A stretch of 6,830 nt of DNA from Microcaldota archaeon (lineage in GTDB: Archaea; Micrarchaeota; Micrarchaeia; Micrarchaeales; Micrarchaeaceae): assembly GCA_021812205.1 (NCBI GenBank), contig JAKAOJ010000014.1, forward strand, positions 1-6,830. Reading direction: 5' to 3'. Numbering within the stretch: the first letter of the stretch is position 1; each line of letters opens with the position of its first letter. The position numbers were made by a program, and so were the translations under genes. This document shows, in pieces, positions 1 to 5,049 of the stretch. The notes below the pieces were generated by a model. It saw nothing but the letters and a program-made list of their open reading frames with translations, had not been told where the DNA came from and made no database searches.

Positions 1-30
1 ACTCGGCGATGGTGCGTAGCGCAGGGCCGT

Positions 31-1035
31 CTACGCCTCCGACAGGCCCCCGATCGTGAGGTCGTAATTGGACTTCTGGTCCAGGTTGCGGAGCGGCATG
101 AAGCCCTTCACCGCCGTGTCTATGGTGGCGTATTTGGGCACGGGGGAATCTGCCCTGTAGACCCTCGCATGGGTCATGACGCTCTGCTCCAGCCCCTCTT
201 TGTAATCCTCGTACACCGCCCATGTGAACGAGACGTCGCTGCCGGTTGTCGAAAGCATCATCTGGAACTCGTTGAGCACCGGGAACTCCTTTGGCTCCCT
301 GAAGTACATGGTCCTGCGCTCGTTCTGCACCCTGGAGGCTATGCCGCCCCTTATCGTATAGTTGAAGAAATAGACTATGTTGTATTTCAGCGGAGACTTC
401 GTGACTATTGCGGTGTAGCGCTTTATTATCCCTGTCCTGTTAAGCTTCTTGATGTGGTACTTCGCCAGCTCCTCGCTTATGCCGACCTTGCCTGCAAGCT
501 CCCTGACGGTCATCCTGGAATTGCTGTTTAGTGCAGTGAGCATGCGCTTGTAGATGTCTGACGTAGACGATGCGGCTATCGATTCGTCGTTCATCGGTAC
601 GAACCCCAGGTGCATGACTGTGGTTTCAGCCGAACGCGTCCCTACGCCGTACTTCGCAAGCAGCGCCCAGAAGTCCATCTCCCACGTGAAGTACTCCTTC
701 GGGCCCTTCGCAAGCATGAACACCAGCATGTCGAAGTTGCCCTTTGTAGTTGCAGCAAACTGTATGGGCCTGCTCCTGGCTATGAGCTTTGCGAGCTCTG
801 CCGGCTTGGGCTTAGTGGAGAACTTCACCCGCACAACGTGCATGGGCGCGAACCCGAGCTTCTCGTAGTCCAGCTCGAGGGTGTACCTGAGGCCGAGCTC
901 CTTCTCCAGCGCAGCGACACGGCCCTTCGCCATCTTGCGCGTTATGCCGTACCTGGAGGAGAGCTCGGTTATCGTGACCCTCGAGTCTGTGCAGAGGTCG
1001 CGCAGTATCTTCTTAGAGAGCGTGCTTATCTCCAT
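31..1035 (-). CDS. Lrp/AsnC-like transcriptional regulator with two HTH domains
   Basis: This 334-residue protein is probably a DNA-binding transcription regulator built from two Lrp/AsnC-like halves. Residues about 9-55 form a winged helix-turn-helix (ITELSSRYGITRKMAKGRV). About 62-145 resemble a RAM-type alpha/beta effector domain. A second HTH lies at about 160-205 (MTVRELAGKVGISEELAKYH), and a diverged effector-like region fills the C-terminus. Ordinary Lrp proteins are about 150 residues with one HTH, so this is a tandem form. The ATG at 1035 is chosen because a TATA-like TATTTAAA (1065-1058, minus) is centred 26-27 bases upstream and no SD precedes it, so the mRNA should be leaderless. 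The longer frame to a GTG at 1122 would run through that TATA box. The gene is divergent from the 1146-1154 promoter, so it may regulate that side. The family call is by motif and pattern; the ligand and targets are unknown. Confidence 0.8.
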   Translation of the reverse strand: MEISTLSKKILRDLCTDSRVTITELSSRYGITRKMAKGRVAALEKELGLRYTLELDYEKLGFAPMHVVRVKFSTKPKPAELAKLIARSRPIQFAATTKGNFDMLVFMLAKGPKEYFTWEMDFWALLAKYGVGTRSAETTVMHLGFVPMNDESIAASSTSDIYKRMLTALNSNSRMTVRELAGKVGISEELAKYHIKKLNRTGIIKRYTAIVTKSPLKYNIVYFFNYTIRGGIASRVQNERRTMYFREPKEFPVLNEFQMMLSTTGSDVSFTWAVYEDYKEGLEQSVMTHARVYRADSPVPKYATIDTAVKGFMPLRNLDQKSNYDLTIGGLSEA

Positions 1036-1057
1036 CAGGTTCAAATCTCTGTCTCTT

Positions 1058-1065
1058 TTTAAATA
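1058..1065 (-). promoter_or_regulatory. TATA box of the two-HTH regulator (leaderless)
   Basis: On the minus strand this reads TATTTAAA. Its centre is 26-27 bases before the ATG at 1035, the distance usual between an archaeal TATA box and the transcription start. The start codon would therefore be at or next to +1. This also decides the start codon of the regulator gene. Confidence 0.65.
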
Positions 1066-1145
1066 CCTTGCTACAGGGCCATCTCCGAGGGCATGTCTGC
1101 TCAAAAGGGTAAATATTGGCACCCTTATTTTTATTTTTCGTAACC

Positions 1146-1154
1146 TATTTATAT
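1146..1154 (+). promoter_or_regulatory. TATA box upstream of the structured RNA
   Basis: TATTTATAT is centred at 1150, which predicts a start at about 1176-1178. The 5' arm of the 14-bp stem begins at 1178, so the promoter and the RNA structure agree in position. This promoter is divergent from that of the two-HTH regulator, whose TATA box lies about 85 bases away, and an A+T-rich stretch (1111-1138) separates them. Confidence 0.6.
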
Positions 1155-1175
1155 GCCATATGCGCTAATGGTTTA

Positions 1176-1318
1176 GTGAAGGGGTTGGTGGAATGTCAGA
1201 GCGCATGGATGAATCTCTAATTAACGTTTCAGTCCAAAGCTCAACCCTCCACCCAGCCACCAGCCCCTTCTCCACCCATTCAGGTCTTGAGTGGATGCTA
1301 AGGCGCACATACCTGCGC
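1176..1318 (+). ncRNA. Structured RNA or cis-regulatory leader of unknown class
   Basis: The segment folds into several nested stems that no protein explains. P1 pairs 1178-1191 with 1257-1270 (14 bp, 13 Watson-Crick plus one G·U). Inside it, 1199-1202 pairs with 1239-1242, then 1206-1213 with 1228-1236 (8 bp, one bulged G at 1232). A hairpin follows at 1273-1282/1288-1297 (10 positions, one C/A mismatch, one G·U, 5-base loop), and another at 1303-1307/1314-1318 (5 bp, 6-base loop). The two wobble pairs are G·U on the plus strand but would be A/C on the minus, which favours a plus-strand RNA. The 5' end of P1 sits where the TATA box predicts transcription to start. The last hairpin ends two bases before the SD-like GTGAT of a small ORF, so this may be a 5' leader (riboswitch- or attenuator-like) or a free ncRNA. 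I do not recognise an RNase P, SRP, tRNA or C/D-box pattern. Confidence 0.5.
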
Positions 1319-1329
1319 ACGTGATTATC

Positions 1330-1437
1330 ATGTTTGGACTTTTCAACAATACTGAGGAACGTGTCAACAACGACAGCAGGCCGATCAAGGTCGTGAAGGT
1401 CGCTGAAGGCATCTACCACATTGTCTACGCAGACTGA
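1330..1437 (+). CDS. Possible 35-residue small protein
   Basis: This short ORF starts at an ATG preceded by the SD-like GTGAT at 1321-1325 with a 4-base gap, close to the GGTGAT-N3 layout of other genes here. It encodes a protein with a hydrophobic start (MFGLFNN), a polar middle and a beta-strand-like end (IKVVKVAEGIYHIVYAD). Codon choice in the second half (AAG, GTC, GTG, GGC, ATC, TAC) resembles the surrounding genes. No family is recognised, and there is no signal peptide or clear membrane helix. It directly follows the structured RNA, so that RNA may control it. A gap of 55 bases separates it from the next gene, which has its own possible promoter. ORFs this short can arise by chance, and only conservation would settle it. 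Confidence 0.45.
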   Translation: MFGLFNNTEERVNNDSRPIKVVKVAEGIYHIVYAD

Positions 1438-1463
1438 ACCTGTTTTAGATTAGCCTCTTTTGG

Positions 1464-1470
1464 ATAAATT
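1464..1470 (+). promoter_or_regulatory. Possible TATA box for the RAM-like gene
   Basis: ATAAATT is centred 26 bases before the ATG at 1493, the same geometry as the other leaderless starts in this window. The match to a TATA box is moderate. Confidence 0.35.
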
Positions 1471-1492
1471 GGATAACTTTGATAATGATTGT

Positions 1493-1831
1493 ATGCGTGG
1501 GAGCATGAACAACCAGAAAGTCGCCGGGAACATAAGGAAGAGCCCAGAAAGACTCTTCACTGTGAACAGGAACGGCAGTACCTTCCACAAGCTTTTCTTC
1601 CTGAACCCCAGGCCGGGCGCTGAAGCGAACAGCCTGGCAAAGGAGCTGCTGGCACTCGAGGAGGTCGAGGAGGTATACGTGACGCATGGAGAGGCCGGAT
1701 TCATGGCCCAGGCGCGTTTCTCCAGCGATAAATCTGCTGAGGAAGCAGCCATGTACGTGAGGGAGCGCTACGGCAAGAGCGTGGGCAGCGAGTACGGCAG
1801 GCTGGTGAGCTTCCTGGACTACAAGAAGTGA
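1493..1831 (+). CDS. Small protein resembling a stand-alone Lrp/AsnC effector (RAM) domain
   Basis: This 112-residue protein has no HTH. From about residue 30 it shows a beta-alpha-beta pattern (FHKLFFLNPRPG, then AKELLALEEVEEVYVTHGEA, then GFMAQARFSSDK) and a second alpha-beta unit ending VSFLDYKK. The string VEEVYVTHGEAGFMAQARF follows the Lrp/AsnC effector-domain theme in which a V-x-x-V-x-x-V-T-G segment precedes the second strand. Stand-alone RAM proteins are known in archaea and bind amino acids or pair with full-length Lrp proteins. The ATG at 1493 is preferred because AATGAT lies three bases upstream and a TATA-like box is 26 bases upstream; an ATG at 1505 and a TTG at 1460 are alternatives. 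It overlaps the SD of the next gene, so the two are probably co-transcribed. It lies near the two-HTH regulator, which has the same fold. The fold assignment is inferred from pattern only. Confidence 0.6.
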   Translation: MRGSMNNQKVAGNIRKSPERLFTVNRNGSTFHKLFFLNPRPGAEANSLAKELLALEEVEEVYVTHGEAGFMAQARFSSDKSAEEAAMYVRERYGKSVGSEYGRLVSFLDYKK

Positions 1832-1835
1832 TATA

Positions 1836-2018
1836 ATGGGCATAAATTTCTGGAGGTTCTGGTATCTCAGGCATTTCGACAGCAAAAAGCTCTATGCCGA
1901 GCTTGCCAAGCCTGTAGAAGGCGAGTACGTGGTGGTGCGCGACAGCGCGACCATGTCTACGAGGGTCAGGAGGGACCAGCTCGAAGAGTACATCCGCTGC
2001 ATGGGCGAAAGGCGGTAG
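1836..2018 (+). CDS. Unknown 60-residue protein coupled to the RAM-like gene
   Basis: The 60-residue product is not recognised. It begins with an aromatic-rich stretch (FWRFWYLRHF, residues 5-14), has a strand-like middle (EYVVVRDS) and ends in a charged helix (RRDQLEEYIRCMGERR) with a single Cys. The first segment is too short and too charged for a sure membrane helix. Its SD, GTGAT at 1828-1832, contains the TGA stop of the upstream gene, and the ATG follows three bases later. This tight arrangement suggests translational coupling and a shared job with the RAM-like protein. It ends with TAG, one of four apparently genuine TAG stops in this window. Confidence 0.65.
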   Translation: MGINFWRFWYLRHFDSKKLYAELAKPVEGEYVVVRDSATMSTRVRRDQLEEYIRCMGERR

Positions 2019-2061
2019 CGCTGCCTGCGCCGAATGCCTTTAAGCCTTTGCTGGCATTCTA

Positions 2062-2070
2062 TTTGTATTA
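2062..2070 (+). promoter_or_regulatory. Possible TATA box of the DHH gene
   Basis: TTTGTATTA is centred about 24 bases before the ATG at 2090, slightly close for a leaderless start. An alternative, CCTTTAAG at about 2037-2044, would give a leader of about 23 bases. No GGTGAT-like SD precedes 2090, which favours leaderless initiation. Confidence 0.35.
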
Positions 2071-2089
2071 TTTCCTATGATGCGGTAGC

Positions 2090-2527
2090 ATGCGCACGAT
2101 AAACGGAAACATAGCAGTCGTGAGCCACAGGCGAGACTTCGACGGGATAGCGTGTGCTGCAGAGATGCTCAAGGCATACAATGGCCAGGTAAAGCTGACA
2201 ATATTCACAAATCCGGCCACGGAAGAGTTCATGGGCGCGATGAAGGGCCTTGAATCGTTCCGCAATGGCACCGTGGTAATCTCGGACGTCAACATCAACG
2301 CAGACACGGTGCCTGAGCTGCACGAGATGCTGGAAAGGCTTGAAGAGCACGGCAACAGGCTCATATGGCTGGACCATCACCCATGGCCTGAGGGCGCCGC
2401 CGAGATAGTCAGCGAGCATGCTTCCGTGCTTGTATGCGGCGAGAACCCGTTGTTCTGCGGGGCAGAGCTTGTCTATGAGAACCTTTGCAGCGGCGATGAT
2501 ACCTGCAAAAGGCTCGCAGAGCTATAG
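2090..2527 (+). CDS. N-terminal DHH half of the interrupted phosphoesterase
   Basis: If TAG at 2525-2527 stops translation, this 145-residue product contains the first three DHH motifs (DFDG, Asp66, DHH 95-97) but lacks the motif-IV Asp and the substrate-binding DHHA1 domain. Complete family members are normally over 300 residues. It is unlikely to work alone unless it associates with the separately made C-terminal half. Confidence 0.55.
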   Translation: MRTINGNIAVVSHRRDFDGIACAAEMLKAYNGQVKLTIFTNPATEEFMGAMKGLESFRNGTVVISDVNINADTVPELHEMLERLEEHGNRLIWLDHHPWPEGAAEIVSEHASVLVCGENPLFCGAELVYENLCSGDDTCKRLAEL

Positions 2528-2581
2528 CACCTTACGGACTTCAATCTCAGGCCTGAAGACAGTGGCCTGGACCAGGCGCTC

Positions 2582-3097
2582 ATGAGGCTCGCACGCATAA
2601 TAGCCTTCCTGGACTGGGACGATAAAGCAAGCAACTCCATGCGCTCTGAGCTGGTGGAGGAGCTATCAAAGGGCAGGCTGGAAGGGCAGGTCATAGAACG
2701 GCTGGATTCTGTTTACAAGAAATCAGAGGCAGAGAACTTGGCGAGCCTCAATGCGACGGTGCGCTCGGAGCGCGTAGGCACGCATGTCATAGGGATAGCG
2801 TTCGCGAACAACCTCCAGAGCAACATGGCCTGCGAGCTGATAGGGGAGAAGACTGGAGCAGACATACAGGTGTTCGTGACTACGAAGGACGGAGCTGCGC
2901 ACGTCAGGAGCGCGGCGGGTGTTGACTCTTCAGTGCTTTCTGCGGCCCTCGGGGGCAATGGCCATGCGCAGGCTTCAGGCTTCACGCTCAGGGGCGGTTT
3001 CAGCGGGTTCAACGCCGCAGGCATTGAAGCGTACACTAAGATTGTCATTGATGCGGCAAAAGCAGTGTACGGCAAGAGGCATACGAAGAGTGTGTGA
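2582..3097 (+). CDS. C-terminal DHHA1 half of the interrupted phosphoesterase
   Basis: The same reading frame continues after the TAG. The first ATG, at 2582, would give 171 residues holding the linker helices (RIIAFLDWDD, SELVEELSK) and the DHHA1 domain with GGNGHAQASG. No GGTGAT-like SD precedes this ATG, and 18 family-like codons lie between the TAG and it. Independent initiation here is therefore poorly supported, and the segment is best seen as the remainder of the gene that begins at 2090. Confidence 0.45.
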   Translation: MRLARIIAFLDWDDKASNSMRSELVEELSKGRLEGQVIERLDSVYKKSEAENLASLNATVRSERVGTHVIGIAFANNLQSNMACELIGEKTGADIQVFVTTKDGAAHVRSAAGVDSSVLSAALGGNGHAQASGFTLRGGFSGFNAAGIEAYTKIVIDAAKAVYGKRHTKSV

Positions 3098-3160
3098 AGC
3101 GAAGCGCAAACGCGCATAATGCTGAAGCAGCTTGCATTCTGCCCCAGTGCACGGCAAGGA

Positions 3161-3168
3161 TTATATAT
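3161..3168 (+). promoter_or_regulatory. TATA box of the DEAD-box helicase gene
   Basis: TTATATAT, preceded by a purine-rich possible BRE (CAAGGA), predicts transcription from about 3190. That gives a leader of about 49 bases before the TTG at 3240, so this gene should be leadered and use its SD. Confidence 0.6.
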
Positions 3169-3230
3169 CTGACGTGCCCCTATTAGTGCAGACCGGCAAG
3201 ATAAGAGTCACAGCCTAATTCTTGCATAAT

Positions 3231-3236
3231 GGTGTT
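3231..3236 (+). promoter_or_regulatory. Shine-Dalgarno that decides the TTG start of the helicase
   Basis: GGTGTT differs from GGTGAT at one base and lies exactly three bases before the TTG at 3240. The same six-plus-three spacing precedes the starts at 1836, 4922, 5050 and 6321. It supports 3240 over the in-frame TTG at 3222. Confidence 0.55.
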
Positions 3237-3239
3237 AAT

Positions 3240-4550
3240 TTGAATTTCGAAGAGCTTAACGTAAAGCCAGAATTAGTAGCAGCCCTGAAGAGGCTGAACA
3301 TAACAGAACCGACAGACGTGCAGCGAGAGGCCATACCCCTGATGCAGAAGGGGCGCGACGTGATAGCGCGCGCGAAGACAGGCACCGGCAAGACGCTGGC
3401 GTTCCTTATACCTATACTTGAGAAGCTGGACGCTCTGCCGAGGGGCAGGGCGCACGTGCTTGTGATTGCGCCGACCCGGGAGCTGGCGCTGCAGACAGCA
3501 GAAACAGCTGAGAAGCTGGTTGGGCGCAAGTTCGGCGTGGTCACGGTCTACGGAGGCGCATCGATAAACGTGCAGATGGACAAGCTGGACAGGGGGGCTG
3601 AGATAGTCGTAGGCACGCCTGGCCGCATAATAGACCTGATGGACAGGGGTGCGCTAAACTTCGACGACGTGAGGTTCCTGGTCCTCGATGAAGCGGACAT
3701 AATGCTCGACATGGGGTTCATAGATGACATAGAGTACATACTCGCCAGGACGCCAGAGACCAAGCAGACGATGCTCTGCTCCGCCACTATGCCGAGGCGC
3801 ATAATAGATATATCGAAGAGGCACATGCACGATGCCGAGTACGTGTCTGTAGGCGAGGAGGAGGACATAACGGTCAACTCGATAAAGCACCTCTACAGCA
3901 TCGCCCACGGTGCCATGAAGTTTCACATGCTGCTCGCGTACATAGACGAGTACAAGCCCAAGAAGGGCATAATATTCATTCAGACCCAGCGCGGCGCGGA
4001 CCTGGTGTATGACTTCCTGCGCAAGCAGAACATCGACGCAATACTCATGCACGGGGGCCAGACCCAGGCAATGCGCGAGCGCGGCCTGAGCAGGTTCAAG
4101 GAGGGCGGCCGCTTCCTCATAGCCACGAACGTTGCCTCAAGGGGCCTCGACATAAAGGATGTCACAGACGTCATAAACTTCGACGTGCCCGACAGCCCGT
4201 ATGTTTATGTGCACAGGGTCGGAAGGTCAGCACGCATGGGCAAGGACGGCAGGGCGTTCACGATCGTCTCGAGGGACCAGCTTGGCGCCGTAGACGCCAT
4301 AGAGCACGAGGCGAACATAAAGCTCGAGAAGATATTCCTGGAGACGAAGAACTACGAGCACATACGCGTCTTCAGCGAGCACCGCGACTTCGGGCACAGA
4401 GACGACAGGCGCAGGGGCTTCGGCGGAGGCCAGGGAGGCCAGGGACGGAACCGCTACGGCCAGAGGCGTGAAGGCTTCAGGCACGGGGATGGCCATGGCC
4501 ATGGTTACAGGCGTGAAGGGGGCCACGGCAGCACCGACAGCCGGCATTAA
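3240..4550 (+). CDS. DEAD-box ATP-dependent RNA helicase
   Basis: This 436-residue protein is a superfamily 2 RNA helicase that would use ATP to unwind short RNA duplexes or remodel RNA-protein complexes in the cytoplasm, for example in ribosome assembly or RNA decay. All core motifs are present: Q motif (FEELNV at 3-8 through Gln28), I AKTGTGKT (45-52), Ia PTRELA (78-83), GG (about 105), Ib TPGR (126-129), II DEAD (150-153), III SAT (181-183), IV GIIFIQTQ (243-250), V ATNVASRGLD (295-304) and VI HRVGRSARMG (325-334). Motif VI departs mildly from the usual HRIGRTGR but keeps the key His, Gly and Arg positions. The tail from about residue 376 is rich in Gly, Arg and His and ends in an RGG-like RNA-binding region. 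The TTG at 3240 is chosen because it gives the typical start M-N-F-E-E-L and has an SD. The gene is monocistronic and converges on the next gene. Confidence 0.95.
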   Translation: MNFEELNVKPELVAALKRLNITEPTDVQREAIPLMQKGRDVIARAKTGTGKTLAFLIPILEKLDALPRGRAHVLVIAPTRELALQTAETAEKLVGRKFGVVTVYGGASINVQMDKLDRGAEIVVGTPGRIIDLMDRGALNFDDVRFLVLDEADIMLDMGFIDDIEYILARTPETKQTMLCSATMPRRIIDISKRHMHDAEYVSVGEEEDITVNSIKHLYSIAHGAMKFHMLLAYIDEYKPKKGIIFIQTQRGADLVYDFLRKQNIDAILMHGGQTQAMRERGLSRFKEGGRFLIATNVASRGLDIKDVTDVINFDVPDSPYVYVHRVGRSARMGKDGRAFTIVSRDQLGAVDAIEHEANIKLEKIFLETKNYEHIRVFSEHRDFGHRDDRRRGFGGGQGGQGRNRYGQRREGFRHGDGHGHGYRREGGHGSTDSRH

Positions 4551-4574
4551 GCCGGCAGGTCCAGGCAGCGCCTG
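4540..4574. terminator. Two adjacent GC hairpins between convergent genes
   Basis: GCCGGC at 4540-4545 and again at 4551-4556 form a 6-bp stem with the loop ATTAA, which contains the TAA stop of the helicase. CAGGC at 4562-4566 pairs with GCCTG at 4570-4574 around a 3-base loop, directly after the TAG of the minus-strand gene. There is no T-run, and archaeal termination usually relies on T-runs, so these may instead protect 3' ends or block convergent read-through. The pairing is visible; the role is inferred. Confidence 0.35.
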
Positions 4575-4922
4575 CTACTGCATGCTCTCCAGGAATGAGT
4601 TCATGCGCTCTATCTGCTCTGCCTCTGAGCCGGTACCCGCATGCTCCTTGTACAGCTCCACTATTGCTTCGCCCCTTATGTTTTTGCTGTCAAGCAGCCT
4701 CAGGAGCTTCTGCGAAGCCTCGGCGACTGCGCTGCGGCCGGTAAGCTTTATGAGCAGGCCTTTCGCCTCGACACTGCTGCCGCCAAGCTCTATCAGCTTT
4801 TTGCCAATCCCAGGCATAGACTGAGACTCTGGGGCTGTTTCGGCTGCATCCTCCCTCTTCTGTACAGGGGCTGGCGGTGCACTGCCGCTGTCTGCGGACT
4901 TCTTCTTCTCAAAGAATCCCAT
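4575..4922 (-). CDS. Unknown 115-residue acidic/helical protein
   Basis: No family is recognised. The protein starts MGFFEKKKS, then has a low-complexity Ala/Pro/Glu/Ser linker (about 10-36, including PPAPVQKREDAAETAPE). A mostly helical C-terminal part of about 75 residues follows (KKLIELGGSSVEAKGLLIKL, ASQKLLRLLDSK, EAIVELYKEH, EQIERMNSFLESMQ). It has no Cys, signal peptide or membrane helix, so it is probably cytosolic. The ATG at 4922 has GGTGAA three bases upstream (4931-4926). The frame is open further upstream, but that part would run across the divergent promoter and into the parvulin gene, so it is a shadow. The gene is divergent from the parvulin gene and convergent with the helicase gene, leaving only 24 bases between the stops. 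Confidence 0.75.
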   Translation of the reverse strand: MGFFEKKKSADSGSAPPAPVQKREDAAETAPESQSMPGIGKKLIELGGSSVEAKGLLIKLTGRSAVAEASQKLLRLLDSKNIRGEAIVELYKEHAGTGSEAEQIERMNSFLESMQ

Positions 4923-4951
4923 CGTTTCACCCGCAAAGCTTTCGCTATAGC

Positions 4952-4959
4952 TGTATTTA
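4952..4959 (-). promoter_or_regulatory. TATA-like box of the 115-residue protein gene
   Basis: On the minus strand this reads GTAAATAC, centred at about 4955-4956, which predicts a start at about 4929-4930. That falls on the first bases of the SD GGTGAA, giving a leader of only about 8 bases. Confidence 0.4.
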
Positions 4960-5011
4960 CGTTTTTTGCCTTGCAGATGGACAGGCCGCAGGCATGCAGC
5001 CATAAGGATAG

Positions 5012-5019
5012 ATATAAAA
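5012..5019 (+). promoter_or_regulatory. TATA box of the parvulin gene
   Basis: ATATAAAA, with a purine-rich AAGGATAG just upstream that could be a BRE, predicts transcription from about 5041-5042. This is the first base or two of GGTGAT (5041-5046), so the leader would be about nine bases and consist of the SD plus three bases. Confidence 0.6.
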
Positions 5020-5049
5020 TGTGTGGCTGCGGTATTACGTGGTGATTTT

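Larger units (their letters stand above)
2090..3097 (+). pseudogene. DHH/DHHA1-family phosphoesterase interrupted by an in-frame TAG
   Basis: Read through, this is a 335-codon gene for a DHH/DHHA1 phosphoesterase, a family of Mn2+-dependent enzymes (NrnA-like nanoRNases, RecJ-like and cyclic-dinucleotide phosphodiesterases) that cleave short oligonucleotides, cyclic dinucleotides or related substrates. Visible motifs are motif I SHRRDFDGIA (residues 12-21), motif II VISDVNI (Asp66), motif III LDHHPWP (DHH 95-97), a motif-IV-like LTDF (Asp150) and the DHHA1 signature GGNGHAQASG (288-297). Codon 146 (2525-2527) is TAG. The frame does not change, and sequence on both sides fits the family, so one base substitution could explain it. 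A product ending at 145 would lose the motif-IV Asp and the whole DHHA1 domain and should be inactive. Four other genes here end in TAG, so TAG normally means stop. It may be a recent pseudogene, a sequencing or assembly error, or a readthrough gene. The exact substrate is unknown. Confidence 0.8.

Noticed and set aside
1036..1122. Upstream extension of the two-HTH regulator to a GTG at 1122
   Set aside because: It runs through the TATA box at 1058-1065 that fits a leaderless start at 1035, and the added residues do not resemble the family.
1243..1277. G-rich runs on the minus strand as a G-quadruplex
   Set aside because: The G-runs are short and irregular, and most of the stretch is accounted for by the 3' arm of the 14-bp stem and the next hairpin.
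1193..1324. 43-codon ORF as an ordinary protein gene
   Set aside because: Ser/Thr/Pro-rich product, codon choice unlike the neighbours, no properly spaced SD, and the DNA is better explained by paired RNA stems; kept only as a possible leader peptide.
1165..1419. 84-residue minus-strand ORF opposite the structured RNA
   Set aside because: No SD or TATA at a sensible distance, unnatural composition, and the G·U pairs point to the plus strand as the functional one.
2525..2527. Genome-wide pyrrolysine use of TAG
   Set aside because: TAG is the natural end of the genes ending at 31 (minus), 2018, 4575 (minus) and 5404 (minus), so it appears to be an ordinary stop in this genome; only local readthrough remains possible.
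3222..3239. TTG at 3222 as the helicase start
   Set aside because: The TTG at 3240 gives the typical helicase N-terminus and has GGTGTT at the spacing used by other genes here.
3098..3239. Gene or structured RNA between the DHH and helicase genes
   Set aside because: Apart from the helicase promoter, SD and a few very short inverted repeats, nothing in this 142-base gap could be supported.
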